Positions 35,857 through 48,716 of a stretch of 64,000 bases of DNA are shown piece by piece; the first letter of the stretch is position 1; every line of letters begins with the position of its first letter. The translations under genes and the position numbers were made by a program. The notes beneath the pieces were generated by a model. It saw nothing but the letters and a program-made list of their open reading frames with translations. It was not told the origin of the DNA and made no database searches. The DNA is from Perilla frutescens (lineage: Eukaryota > Streptophyta > Magnoliopsida > Lamiales > Lamiaceae): contig BRKX01000017.1 of NCBI GenBank assembly GCA_026008535.1, forward strand, positions 7,022,501 to 7,086,500. The letters run 5' to 3'.

Positions 35857-36184
35857 ATGAGACGGTCAACGCGTTGACCGGGTCAACGCGCTTTGACTCG
35901 GTCAAAGTGTTGACCAAAAAAAATGTGAAAATTGATGATACTTTTTAGGGATACAATTGATACTTTTTTTAATTTCGAATGATACTTTTTAGTGTGTCAA
36001 TTGATACTGATCTTAACAGTTTTTTTCTTTATTTTTTTATTCTGCCCAATACTTTTTATTGATACAAATGATACTTTTCAGTATTATGAATGGTAGTAAT
36101 TTTGACGAATTTTTTAGTCAAAGCATTGACCCGGTCAACGCGTTGACCGTCTCATGTACATCTTATGTACAAGAGACTTGCCCT
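35847..36184. mobile_element. MITE copy B with terminal GGTCAACGCGTTGACC palindromes
   Basis: Both ends carry the perfect 16-bp palindrome GGTCAACGCGTTGACC (35864-35879 and 36133-36148) next to GAGACG/CGTCTC and GATGTATATGAG/CTCATGTACATC. By eye there are six TTGAC/GTCAA cores at the left end and four at the right. The outermost left bases merge into the (TA)n tract. The interior carries GATACTTTTTAG words as in copy A. No coding frame. Confidence 0.75.
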
Positions 36185-36539
36185 TTTAAAAAAATGATTG
36201 ACTTTTTCAAAATTAATAAAATAATATTCATTTTTAAAAAAAAATTACAAATCTAACATTCAATTAATTTTACACCTCAAAAATCATACGTAATTGATCG
36301 CAAGTTAATATTTTTTGATTGGATGAATATTATCTACATGTCTGGGGAAATAAGAATATTAAAATACAATCAATTACGCACGATTTTCGCACCCGCGAAG
36401 GATTGGGTACAACTGATGTACCTAAGTTTTTTGCCTAATTTCTTTGTTTTTTTTTCTGTATGCTAACTTTTTTTCTTTTACTTTTGTTCGCTAGGATTAT
36501 TAATTTTTTTTAAAAAGGATTTTTTCCGCAACAAAAAAA

Positions 36540-38095
36540 TGTTGGATATGATTATGATCTTAAGTTCATTTAGTATTAATGATAATCTCATGTTTTTCAT
36601 GTATTTTGTTGTTCATTTAGATGGTATATGATAAGCATTGTATGCATGAAATAATAAGATTTGCATAGTTTTCATATTTTGTGAAATGTCACATGTTTAC
36701 TTGTTGTGAAGTGATTTAGTGTTATTTTTATTGTAAGTTGAAAATGAGCTTACAAAGAGTTTAGGAACATAGACAATCAAGTAAAGAACGCGTTGCAAAG
36801 AGAATCAGGTTAATCGAACGAAAACGAGTAAGAACAAAGTAAAATAGTGAAAGGTTGTCGGAATACACGAACAACTGGCGAGCTCGCGAATGGGGGTCGT
36901 GACTGAGAGGGACTTTTCCTTTGTTTGAGTCGTGACCTCATTTGGTACCTAGGAGGTCGCAAATGGGCGTTGTGAGCTAGCCTTGGGTGTCCGATTTTGA
37001 CCTGTTTTCGTTCCTTATTCGACAATGATACTTCTTACACAACAGAGATGGTTTTTAGTGAGAACATTATTAGCGACAATAAAATCGTCATTTATAATAG
37101 ACTTAAATAACGACATGCCATCTCTAATTACTACATGTCATTTCTAATGACATATTTTGTGATGACATTGTTATCACTTAAAATAATTTTTAATTTATTT
37201 GAGACGAACTTTTAGGGACACTTTATTTGCGACGACATCAAAAAATATTTTAAGTGACGACCTTAATAAACACTAATTCACATCATATTCATTCCCTAAA
37301 GATAAAGATTAAAGAGCAAGAGAAGAAGAAGTTAAAGATCAAGATCAAGTATTGTGTTTTTCATTCTGAACAATGTTTTCTTTTGAATTGTTTTTAGGTA
37401 CTCGTTTGATTATGACTAATTAATTCTTTAGCATTTTAGAGTTTGATAGTAGTTGATTTTGAAGTACACTAGATATTTGATTATTTGATTTAGATTCTCC
37501 TTTTATTCTATGTGTTCTTAGCATTATTTGCTTGATTGATTGAACACCATTATATCATGAGTTGCTATGTTAATTCATAAAGCAAGAGATGCATTTTAAC
37601 ACCGGAACAAAAGAACACAAACACAAATTAATCAATAAGATTGAGATATTTGAGATTAATTGTGATGATAAGAAATCTATGGAACTTTTAGGAGTTGCAA
37701 GTTAAATGAACACATTAATGTAGCATGTAATCTATGGTTTAAGGACCTCGACAAAAGGTTTAAATTAAATGAGCGATTGCTCTAATAAAAGTCGAATTGT
37801 GAATTAATCATATAATTGAATTGACATTGTGTGGATAAATGAGTGAAATCACATCCCTAGAATATTTCTTTTTCTCTGAATTTAAAACCTTAATTCATTC
37901 CGTTCATTAGTTGCTTGCTTTATTTAATTTATATTTTAGTAGTTAATTAATGTGTTGTCTAGATAGTATTCAGGAAATTGATGTTGAAGTAATCATGTAT
38001 AAATTAATTATTATTCTTTGTGGAATATGACATTGCTCATCATTGTACATAACTATACCGTGCACTTGCGGATAGTCAATATTTTATCGATCAAT
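36540..38095 (+). repeat. possible solo LTR of a Ty3/gypsy element
   Basis: Begins TGTTGGATATG. A GC-richer patch at 36875-36985 has GGTCGTGAC, GTCGTGACC and GGTCGCAA, like the Athila-3 spacer. The segment near 38040-38095 (CATTGTACATAACTATACCGTGCACTTGCGG) resembles the 3' ends of plant gypsy LTRs. No PBS follows and no clear target duplication was found, so the call is tentative. Within it, 37030-37275 has GACGAC/CGTCATTTATAA-type words that may be an inserted CACTA-like MITE. Confidence 0.4.
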
Positions 38096-41000
38096 TAAGT
38101 TGAAAAAAACTATTAGAAATAAGATTTTTTATTAGTAGGAAAAATATAAAACACTTCAATTTTTTGAGTTAAAAATATACTTAGTTAAAATAAATAAATA
38201 AAAGGCTCAATTTTGTAGTTAAACAAAATTGGAATTGTGTTTAAAAAAAAAAGATTAGGATTAAAAAATACGGGGCCTTAATATTTTAGGGACCTGAGGT
38301 GAACGCATGCCATAACCGACATCCCCTATAATTCTAATCTTAACAAACTAACACTTAAAATAAATATTATTCACCATCAATTATTTAAATAAATTATTTT
38401 GATTTCAATAATTTTATTTTATGTCCGTAAATTAAATTGCATCAAACATGGAATTTTTAATATAAAATCACACTTATTAATAATCTTACTCAATCTGTCT
38501 CGTAAGTGTAGTATCTTTTTTCTTTTTAGTCCTTCCCTAACTTTATAACCCATTTACCTTAATAGAAATGCATTAAATTTTCATTTTCTTATTATATTTC
38601 TATTTGATGTTATTTGAAATTAGCAATCATTTATTTTGAATGCATAAATAAGGCTATCGTATTAAACTTTTATATAATGTTTTTTTTTTCAATAATATAA
38701 ATAGATTTTATTAATATGTGTGAGAAAGGGAAGGATGTGACATTTGTGGAACGAAAGGGCTACATAATAGAGAATTTGCACGTCATTTTGATGACGGTAG
38801 TAACCAAATTAATCGAACCCAAATAATTATACATATTGTTTTTTAGCAATACATATTGATATATAAGAAAAGTTAATAATTTGATTTAACCATTTATTCT
38901 CATTAACTTGATTTAGATTTATTATATCCAATATGTATTCTTAGAACTACTCACAATAACTATTTAGACTATAAATATCAGCAACCACTACAGCCATCCA
39001 ACCACCCAACAATTTAAATATTTAATTAATTTATCTCTTTTCCACATTATCAATATTCATCCAACCAAACCACACTTATTTTACATGTTTTATCCATGAC
39101 CACCCAACCACACCACTCCAGATAATTCATTTATTTATAAGATTAAAATATTACTCGTACTAAAAATAATGTAAAAAATTATAATTATAAACAAGAAAAT
39201 GACAAGAGTCCAAAAAAGAAAAACCAAGTAATAAATAGCCAATACCAAAAATATTACAAACTAAATAGAAAGAGAAAAATTACACATTCAGCGGTATTTC
39301 CTAAAATTACATAAAATAAAAATTTATTATTTGGATATATAGAAAACTAGAGAAAAAAAAAGATAATTTTAAAGTGTATTAAAATATAGTAAAATTGATG
39401 TCTATTTATAAAGAATAAAAAAAATATGAATTTTGATATATGTTTTATTTATTTTTATAATATTTTATATAAAAAATATCAATTTTATATATATTTCAAA
39501 ATAAAATTAATTGGCCAATAAGATGGAGACAAGTGTTGCCATCCTATTGGCCAAAAGAATGGTTGACAAAAGACCATAAATGGTCAAGAATGGGGGGTCT
39601 CCACCTTTTTCAATCAACCACAACCATTTTCTTTTTTTTTCCCTTTTTTTTTAATGCCACATGGGCAGACCACTATTTCAAGTGGTCACCGATATTGATA
39701 GCTTTATAGGTGTGTTTTGTGTAACTCAATTTATAACATTGATAAAATTTGAAATCATGATCTTTCAATTATTAAGATCACCTACTGCACCATTAGATCT
39801 CTTATATGGGGCAAATAATCACCTATCTTCTTCACCCAAGATACATATGTACTATATGCTTTATAAAATGAATTAAGAAATATGTTTACATAATTAGCAC
39901 TTACAAACTATTAGTGATATTGCTACTATTTTTCCAATCTAGGAAAATACTTACTTCTTCCCCTAAAAAAAAAAAGGACAAAACTTGCTAAAAATAAGGA
40001 GGTGATTGACGCAAAGAGAATGAAAATATGGTAATGACAAAATAATCATGCAACACTATTGTGACTGCTTGCTAAATAGTCCATAAGAAATGAAAAGTAC
40101 TATTCTATTTTTGTAATTATTACTATCAAGAATTATCATCGTTATTATATATTTAGTAAAAATTGCAAAAACACCCCTAAAATTTATGGAGTGAATTTTC
40201 CCTTAATCTTTTTTAGAATAAATATCATCCCAACATTTATTAGTGGGTGCAAATCCCCCCCCTTCCATCTCTAAGAATTAGATTTTTTGGTGGTAAAATA
40301 CCATTTTATTAATATTTTTATTTTTTCCATATTTTTATCCCTAAAATATTATAATTTCCCTTATTTAAAAAAATTATATATAATTCCCCTTTAATTATAT
40401 ACCTAAAATCATATCATATATACATTTATAAAATTAGTAATATTTTATCATTATTGAGTTTGTATTTCTGTAAATTGAAAAATACATGTAAGTTTTTTAA
40501 TAAATTTACAATATATTATTCGATCATGCTACTTCAATAATAAAATGCTAATAAAAAAATGAAGGGAAACGATAAATTTCTGCTCGTTTTTTAAGAGCAA
40601 TTTCTTAATATTAGAAATTTATCTATGAATAGATTCTTAAAATAAATCAATAAAATATCAGATGATCAGCTGATATGTACTTATAAATTAGCTAGATTCT
40701 ACATATCGGATTAATTATATTATTATCGGGTATTGAATTGAATTTCTATTTGCATGATTTATAAATTTCATGAGTTTGTTTATACTAAAATCCATAAAAT
40801 AAACAGAAGTGCGAAAATTAAAAATTCTGAACCAAATTATAAATAGTTTGTTTATTTGCCTGAATTAATTTTAGAGGCAAACGCGTGTATTTAACGACAC
40901 AATGTCACCCGTCAAATACTTTTGCTTTTTTTTTTTTTATCACAACATGATATTGTTGTGAATTATTCATTTTCGTCCTATTATTGTATAGTGGGGACAA

Positions 41001-42210
41001 AAATATAATTATTTAAGTATATTCTTGAATCTCATTGTAGAAGGAAAAAAAAGGTCGTTGGATCCATATCCGATTTTTATAATATTGTTGTGTTGTTAAG
41101 TAAAAAATTGTTTGTGGTCCTCGGAGTAGATGGTGGTTGATACAGTATATTGGATTTACTTTTAATTAAAAAGTATGATTTATAATTTATACAAATACTT
41201 TTTTTTTATGTCAAGCTTATAACATAAGAATAATGGAATGAATTTAGTCCAATCGCAATGCATATGCATACATATACTCAACTCTCTGTTCTATAAGTCA
41301 AACGGATGTGCAGACGTGAATATTGGTGAAGCGCACGGGTGGAGGGATAACAAAACCCTAATATTAAACGCAAAATCTTGCATCGGACTTTGTTAAATAG
41401 AATCAGATCATCAGATCGAAATATGGTGACACGCTTTTAGTTTTAGAAATAATATTTTTTAGTATTAGAAATGATATTTTTTTCAATTCAAAAAATATAG
41501 TAATAATTATAAAAATGTCACTGTATTAATTATAAAAATGTCACTGTATTATTTTTTTAGCAGTAATTTTTAATAAGATAAATGTTACTTCTTAATATTA
41601 TAAGTGATATTTTTCAATGTTATGCGTAATATTTTTTTCTACATATAAAATCTTATGCACATCTCATGTACATAAGACCGCTTCATCTTTTAATATTAAA
41701 ATTTAACCAACGATATATGTGATGAAAGCTCCTATTTGTACGTCTCTATTCTCTAACATGGCGAAGTCCAACAAAAGTAATAACTCAAAACTCAAATAAC
41801 ATAAATACATAAAAGGAAAATTCTAAGCATATGTATTTACATTTTTTCTTTATAACCCACAATAATAATTTATACATTATTTGACACTTTTGTCCTTGTT
41901 AATCTAACCACTTAAAATCATAGAGTACATATATATTTTTTAAATCTCCCAAGTATATAGCCCCAACGCAATGATATTCTCCAAAAAATTTTAAGATCAA
42001 CGCATGTTTTGTTCTTAAATTTCGAATAACAGATCGATTTGCTTTTTTATCCAATAATTGATGGCTGATGGATGAGAAGGATTTGATCAGCACAATTTCA
42101 TTGAGCATAAGCAAGGCGAATTGATGAAGCAACATAACCATTTTAGTCCAACGCCCGTATTTGTGTGAAGTTTAATCCAACTATTATTATTTTGTAAAAA
42201 TTGTGCACAC
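38096..42210. other. AT-rich intergenic DNA
   Basis: No gene-like frame. The 40155-40300 part (TTGCAAAAACACCCCTAAA) looks MITE-like. 41400-41690 ends CATCTCATGTACATAAGAC and has GATATTTTT words, resembling a decayed relative of the TTGAC-rich MITE family. Nothing else recognised. Confidence 0.5.
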
Positions 42211-42213
42211 TAA

Positions 42214-42420
42214 GGGGTGTATTTAATTCAGATTTCATTGGATTTTAAAGAATTTTTAAAATTCGGGTGTATTCAATTCAGAATTTTAAATTTTTTTTAA
42301 AATTCTGGTATATTCAATCCAGACTTTTAAAAGTCTTTTAAAATCTGAGTGTATTAAAAAATCTATGGACTTTAAAAAGTCATGGATTTCATTAGATTTC
42401 ACCTCAAAATCACGTTAAAA
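42214..42420 (+). repeat. left TIR region of the Harbinger
   Basis: The terminal motif GTGTATTNAATTCAGA recurs at least three times in diverged form (42216, 42266, 42310), followed by GGACTTTAAAAAGTCATGGATTT. The right end has only one copy (50140-50273). The left TIR has therefore been locally duplicated. Confidence 0.75.
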
Positions 42421-42493
42421 ATATAAAGGATAAAATCCAATCTCTAGACACGAGATTTTGATGGATTTGAAAAACCCGGCGTGCGGTGCAGTG

Positions 42494-42639
42494 CAGCGGC
42501 CGCTGAAGAGTTGAACTCGGGCACTCCAGCGACCGTTGGCATCTAGCGGCCGCTAGAGTAGTCGACAATGGTACTCCAGCGGTCATTGGGAGCAAGGTGG
42601 TTTGCTTCCAGCGGCCGTTGCGGCCCAGCGATCGCTGGG
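42494..42639. repeat. left subterminal palindrome cluster (6 copies)
   Basis: Variants of CCAGCGGCCGCTGG at 42494-42505, 42526-42539, 42543-42556 (CTAGCGGCCGCTAG, perfect), 42576-42589, 42608-42621 and 42624-42639 (CCCAGCGATCGCTGGG, perfect). They are GC-rich islands in AT-rich DNA. Subterminal repeats are commonly the binding sites of transposition proteins; that role here is inferred. Confidence 0.85.
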
Positions 42640-43869
42640 CTTAGTCAGCCCGACCAATTTAAATAGCCCTAGGCAGCGATTTTTTTTCATAATTCCACAA
42701 ATTCTTTTTCAACTTGCTCAATTCTTTTTTAATTTGCTCTGAGGTGCTCAACTCAACTCCAGTATATTCTTCTAATAGAGGTACTCTCTACACTACAATT
42801 TTTTTGTTTTTTACACGTGTACTCATTATTGATTGGATTTAGCTTTTTTGAGTTTATTGCATGAATAAATAAAATTTTATACGTTTTTCTTGAATTACTA
42901 TTTGCCGTTGTTTTGGTACACTTTAACTGATTATTGATGGGATTTGGATTTATTTTTGAGTTTTTTAAATGAAGCACCAAAAATAAATATATGAGTTTTT
43001 TTTTATATTACGGTGATTAATCGTTTATACATTATAATATATTAGTATTATCATGGCGGACTCACAATAAGATTCGAAAAGGAAGACATCCTATGAACCA
43101 TGGACTAAGGAACAAACCGACGTTCTGTTAGAACTTATGGTTGATGCTGCGCGTCAGGGATGGCGTGATAATAGTGGTATCTTTAGCAAAACCACTGTGG
43201 AAGAAAGAATACTTCCTGTGCTTAATGAAAAACTTCGTTGTAATAAGACCTATAGCAATTACCAGAGCCAGCTGAAATGGTTTAAAAATCGTTGGACTTC
43301 TTATTCAAACCTTTTGAGGTTTAGCTCTAATTTTGGATATGACCCCATTACGAAAAAGTTTGCGGCTTCAGATGAAGTATGGGATGCGTACTTAGAGGTA
43401 AGTATCATATTGCAATAATATTATGGATTATTTTTATTTAACTAATGTAGTGAATTAATAAATATGTTATTTATTTGATTCTAGGCTCACTCGAAAGACG
43501 CAAACTTGCACTATGGGGAATATCCTGATTATGAGGACTTGTTAATTGTTGTGGGAAATGGTGTTACTGTAGGAAAAAACTCAATTGGGTTAGGTAGTGC
43601 TACTGATGCAAACACATTAGGAGATGATGAGCACATAGACGTGCGCATAGAAGATTTGACTTTTGATGCTGAAAATGGGGCATTTGTTGCACTATCCCAA
43701 GACGAGCTACTATCATCTAGTTCCACACCACCTTCTGGGCTGCCTGAAGTGCCTAAGGGCTCCACTCAAAAAAGAAATCAACCCAAAAGAAGTAGAACTC
43801 AATATGAAGTAACTTCTGGCTCTACTAAAAATATCATGGAAGATGTTGGTCCCGGGACGAGTCAGAATC

Positions 43870-45884
43870 AGTTTAGAGGGGGGGTGAATAAACTGATTTC
43901 AAAACTGAACAACAAATGCGGAATATTCAGGGCCCATTTTGACTCGCGGGGTTATCCGTGCTTTGGGGAGATCAGTTGAGATGATCTGCTAGCTCAGAGT
44001 GTTGTGTGTGCTTGGGGTGTGCAGTTTAAAACATGCAACTGAACTGAAAAGTAAAGCAGAGCACACAAGCAATTTATAGAGGTTCGAAGCTCAAATTCTA
44101 CGTCCTTTCTTCCTTCCACAGAAGGGCAATTCACTATACAAGTGTAAAGTTCCTTTATTACACTTACATAGTGAAGATAACTGCTGAACCTGGCGAACGG
44201 AAACTTTACGAGTCATGGCCTCCTTTTCAACTGGTGCTGTCCTAGAAACGGTGATCCAACGAACGCAACTTCCTCAGTCGGTAGGTCAACACCTCAGTTG
44301 AGATCATCTTTAGCTGGCAGTTCTGGGCTTGGGCTTCATGCCTTCTGAGCTCTAATTTGATTTGCTTCAGCTGACAGGTTGAACTAGTGTTCTTCAGCTG
44401 GCGTTCTGGACTTTTGTCCCTTCAGCTTGAACTCCTTGGACTGATCTTCAGTTCGGTTGCTGACGCTTTCTCAATCGGACTTCAAAACTGATGCATCTTC
44501 AGCTGATATCATTCGAACTGGTACTTCATCAGCTAGAACATCATTCTTCAGCTGGTATCCTTTGAGCTGGTATTTTCCTTCAACTTGTACCTTGGTCTTC
44601 TCTTCCGCTGGTATGCTCCTTCAGCTGGAATATCCTGAGCTGGCATTTCCTTCAGTTTAGATCTTGGACTGGTACATTTCTTCAGCTAGTATTTCTTTCA
44701 GTTGGAATTGTCCTTTCTTTGGCTGGCAGTATTCTTCAGTTGGTATCATCTTGAACTGGCATGTTCATCAGTTCAAACTGATGTGTTCTTTAACTGGTAT
44801 TTCTTCAGTCGGGAATGGTCTAGAAATAGTATGTCCTCCAGTTCCTCTTTTCAGCTGGAACATCTCTTCAGCTGGGATTGGCCTCGAACTGGAATGTCCT
44901 TCAATTCTTCTCTTCAGTTGGAACATTTCTTCAGCTGGGATTGGCCTCGAACTGGAATGTCCTTCAGTTCTTCTCTTCAGCTGGAACATCTCTTCAGCTG
45001 GGATTGGTCTCGAACTGGAATGTCCTTCAGTTCTCTTCAGTTGGAACACTTCTTCAGCTGGTATTGATCTCGAACTAGAATATCCTTTAGTTCTCTTCAG
45101 CTGAAACATCTCTTCAACTGGTATTGGGCTAGAACTGGCATGTCTTTCAGTTCTATTCAGCTGAAACATTTCTTCAGCTGGTATTGATCTCGAACTGGAA
45201 TGTCCTTCAGTTCTCTTCAGCTGGAATATCTCTTCAGTCGGTATTGATCTCGAATTGGAATGTCCTTCAGTTCTCTTCAGCTGGAATATCTCTTCAGCTG
45301 GTATTGATCTCGAACTGAAATGTCCTTCAGTTCTTCTCTTCAGCTGGTATTTCCTTCAGTTGGGATCTTTCTTCGACTGGAACATTTCTTCAGTCGGTAT
45401 TGGACTAGAACTGGCATGTTCTTCAGTTCTCTTCAGCTAGAACATCTCTTCAGTTGGAATCTTTCTTCGACTGGAACATCTCTTTAGTTGGTATCGGCAC
45501 TTCTGAGCTGGTGCTTTGAACTGGTATTTTTCTTCAGTTCATCACTGTAGACTAGTGGCATTTGGCACTTCTCTTCATGGTACCTGCAACTTCCAGTTTG
45601 CCTTTCTAATTATTCTAGCAAGCTACAGTTTCTTTTATAGCCCTTTGTGGCTGGATTTTTCTTTTTTTCTCTATTTTTTTCTCTTTTTTTCTTTTCTCTC
45701 TTTTCTTTTTCTCACATGGATTGATCATTTCTTTTGGCTTTGATAGCTCGATTTTTTTATATGATCATCCTTGGTTTTCTGTTTGATTTCTTTTCAGTTC
45801 TTCAAGGCTCTTTGCGTATTTTGACATATTTTGACATCTCATCAAAACCCTTTATTAGAAAAACCTTGATAGTTTTTTCTAACA
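43870..45884 (-). mobile_element. Copia-type LTR-like insertion in the Harbinger Myb gene
   Basis: On the minus strand it opens TGTTAGAAAAAACTATCAAGG and its far end has TTATTCACCCCCCCTCTAAA. Both patterns are familiar at the two ends of plant Copia LTRs (the C-run lies shortly before the PBS). It separates two halves of one Myb/SANT protein. No internal coding region is present, so it is probably a solo LTR, but no clean 5-bp target duplication was found and the left end seems truncated. Much of it is a 60-bp tandem repeat. Confidence 0.6.
44850..45430. repeat. tandem repeat of about 60 bp, roughly nine copies
   Basis: The phrase CTCGAACTGGAATGTCCTTCA and its variants recurs near 44885, 44948, 45011, 45071, 45131, 45191, 45251, 45311 and 45397, at 60-63-base steps, each followed by a CTTCAGCTGGAACATCTCTT-like part. 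More diverged copies extend left to about 44340. Because the period is a multiple of 3, both strands show open frames with 20-21-residue repeats; these are not evidence of a gene. Confidence 0.9.
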
Positions 45885-46370
45885 GAAGAGATTAAAAAAC
45901 TATCCAACACTTGTGAGGGAGTTCATAATCTCTTACTGAAAAGAGATAGCATACTGGAGAAAAAAGAAAAAGAAAGATCCTATACGACTTGGGATGCAAT
46001 TAAAGAGATCCCGGATTTGGATGAAGACACTCGGCTCAAGGTATTTGACTTGCTTGACACCAAGTCCAAAAAGATGGTTTTTTGAAGATGACTGTTGATG
46101 AACGAGCTAATTGGATAGCTTACAAAATTAGGGAATATGGATCATTAGCGTCATATTTTACATACTTTTCTTTTGGTTTATTATTATTTTCTTGATTGTC
46201 TTATTAGGATTTCTAATGACCATTTATTTGAACTTATGAATTATGTTTTTTGATTAATATTTTATTTATTTGTTGATTTTTAAGTTGTATGCATTTGAAT
46301 GTATTTCTTATTTTATATATTTGTAGTATTGTCATTAATCAAGACTCCATTCATATTTTTTAAATGCAAC

Positions 46371-47839
46371 ATGGAAAATAATGAAATATTGGAAGAAGAT
46401 ATAGAAGAAGAAGAACAAATGGAAGAAGACATTGATGAGGAAGAGGAGATAGAACTTTATGAAAATATTAGGCTTGCTCTTAACAATTAAGGCAGTGATA
46501 ATCTTATTAGGAAAAAATGCTATGATGCGTCGGCGTATTGAATGTTCTTTGTAGCGATGACCAATTAGTAGAACCGGATATCATTTTGTTAATAATATGA
46601 TTGAAGGAGATCCACAAAGTTTTCGACAGCTATATAGGATATATCCTGATGCGTTTATGAAGTTATGCTCTATCATTAGAGAGAAAACGCATCTAGAAGA
46701 TACAAGGTACATATGTGTTGAAGAAATGGTGGCGACATTCTTGATCATTATTGGGCACAACGACAGTTATTGTAATGTTCGTCAAAGATTCCATCGTTCC
46801 CATTTCATAACTAGTCAAAATTTTAACAAAACCTTAAAGGCATTGAACACCATAGCACCGGACATGATGGTTAAGCCATCTATATGGATCCCTGCTAAAA
46901 TTAAGGAAAGCACAAGATTTATGCCTTTCTTTAAGGTATAGATCCTTTATCATGTAACATATTTAAAATGTTGTAGTTTTCTTCTCTCACATATTCACTT
47001 TATTTTAGGATTGCATTGGGGCTATAGATGGAACTCATATACCGACAATGGTACCAGATCGAGAAGTAAGTAGTTTTCGTAATCGTCATGGTATGCAATC
47101 GCAGAATGTTTTGGCAGCTTGCAACTTTGATTTGTAGTTCATATATGTGCTAAGTGGGTGGGAAGGTTCGGCACATGACTCCAAACTTTTAAATGATGCA
47201 TTATCAAGAAGAAATGGTCTTCATGTGCATCAAGGTATGTACCATATTTTATAATTGTGTTTTTCATTTAAAATAGTGAAAAGCTAACTAATTAAAAAAT
47301 ATTTTAATTGTGTTGTTGTAGATAAATATTTTTTGGTGGATTGTGGATTTGCTAATAGACGTCAATTTTTAGCTCCATTATGTGGTGTTCGATATTATTT
47401 AAAAAAATTTGATGGTCAAGATCGTCACCCCAGAAATGCAAGTGAATTATTCAATCTTTGTCATGCATCGCTAAGAAATGCCATTGAGAGAATTTTTGGT
47501 GTCTTCAAATTCAGATTCATAATTTTCAAAACCGTAGCTCAGTTCCCATTTCAAACACAAGTAGAATTAGTATTGGCTTGTGCTGGTTTACACAATTTTC
47601 TCCGAAAAGAGTGTCGCTCTGATAAATTTCCAATGGAATATGAAGGAGATTAAGATTTACCACCTCTTGATATGGAAGAAGAAAATTTGAAATGGCTATC
47701 TCAAAGCCAACTACAATAAAGAATGAAAGTTAATATATGGAGAATGAGTATTACTAATGCTATGTGGGAATCGAGGCCCATATATAACGGTGGTGATGGA
47801 AATGAAGATGATGAGACCAAAGATGAGAATGCTGAGTAA
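46371..47839 (+). pseudogene. PIF/Harbinger DDE transposase, degenerate
   Basis: An acidic N-terminus (46371-46490) stops early. The conserved protein begins in another frame around 46522 (MRRRIEC, two stops, then TGYHFVNNMIEGDPQSFRQLYRI). Exon ends: 46935; intron 46936-47008; next exon 47009-47234; intron 47235-47321; last exon from 47322. Catalytic motifs: Asp in DCIGAIDGTHI, Asp in GWEGSAHDSKL, Glu in IERIFGVFK. A TAG at 47135-47137 lies between the two Asp motifs, TAA occurs at 47651 and 47717, and the family C-terminus (MWESRPIY) runs to 47839. The enzyme would cut and rejoin the TIRs; this copy cannot. Confidence 0.9.
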
Positions 47840-48142
47840 AGTTTTTTTTATTGACTAGGATTTAATTAGTATTTTATAAACAATTGTGTTGCATATTGTG
47901 TCCAATTTTTATAAATAATTTGGATAATATTTTTTTTTAATCGTTGTTGTATTTTTCTTTCACAAGTTGTATATCCAATGAAGCATCGTACATTTCAAGT
48001 AAAACAAGATGGAAATTCAACATCATCAATGTAGTATACATAGCCATTGTTCAAAAAATATTTATTCAACAAAATAGAAAACAAATACTATTAAATTGTC
48101 CAACATGAAAAAAAAAGGCCAGCATCCACCAGCTGCTGCAAC

Positions 48143-48238
48143 TTAGCGGCCGTTGGGAAGCACGGCCGAAGCGCACGTGCACTGGCTCTCAGCGCCGGCT
48201 GGGACCGCTAGGCAGAAACATTCCCAGCGGCCGCTGGG
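48143..48238. repeat. inner right subterminal palindrome cluster (3 copies)
   Basis: Copies at 48143-48156, 48190-48203 (variant CAGCGCCGGCTGGG) and 48223-48238 (CCCAGCGGCCGCTGGG, perfect). They lie just downstream of the transposase and before the extra minus-strand gene. Confidence 0.8.
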
Positions 48239-48716
48239 CTCTCTCCTCCTCCGGCTTCCTCCTTACTCGAACGAGCACACCTACACAACACACAATGACC
48301 CAAAATCAACCCAATATAAAAAACATAAAACATTATATACAACAAATCCAACGACAATCCAAACAACAACAAACAATCCACATCGACTTCTTCGTCAACA
48401 ATCGAATAACAAACCATCAAACAATGCAATAATCCAACATTCAAATAATGCAATCATCAAAGAAATCATAAACAAACAAACAATGAAATAATCTAAAGAA
48501 CTACAAGCAACTAACCATTTAATTATGAGGTGGTGGCGGATAAAAAATAGTCCACGCATCCCACTGAGCCTGCAGAGATGCAATTCTTTCATCCTGTGCG
48601 TCAAATCTCGCGTGCATCTCTTACCTCTGCGCATCATATCTATCATACATGTCCTGTCTCAGTGCTCTGAAGGAAGTGTCGATATGATCCCTCAATGACT
48701 GGAAATCCTGTTGGAA

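Larger units (their letters stand above)
43053..46193 (+). pseudogene. Harbinger Myb/SANT-like DNA-binding protein gene, split by an LTR-like insertion
   Basis: The start at 43053 is followed by TAA at codon 6. The domain then reads YEPWTKEQTDVLLELMVDAA...YSNYQSQLKWFKNRW...FGYDPITKKFAASDEVWDAYL, the plant Myb/SANT-like domain. Exon 1 ends at 43397 (GAG before GTAAGT); the intron is 43398-43484; exon 2 starts at 43485 (HSKDANLHYGEYPDYEDL) and is cut near 43870. The C-terminal part resumes at about 45885 (EEIKKL, then TWDAIKEIPDLDEDTRLKVFDLLDTK), shifts frame near 46080 and ends about 46193. In Ping/PIF elements such a protein partners the transposase and brings it to DNA. Confidence 0.85.

Noticed and set aside
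44457..45440. Several long open frames on both strands with 20-residue repeats, candidate repeat proteins
   Set aside because: They are produced by a 60-bp tandem repeat whose period is a multiple of three; frames exist on both strands and lack start context or conservation.
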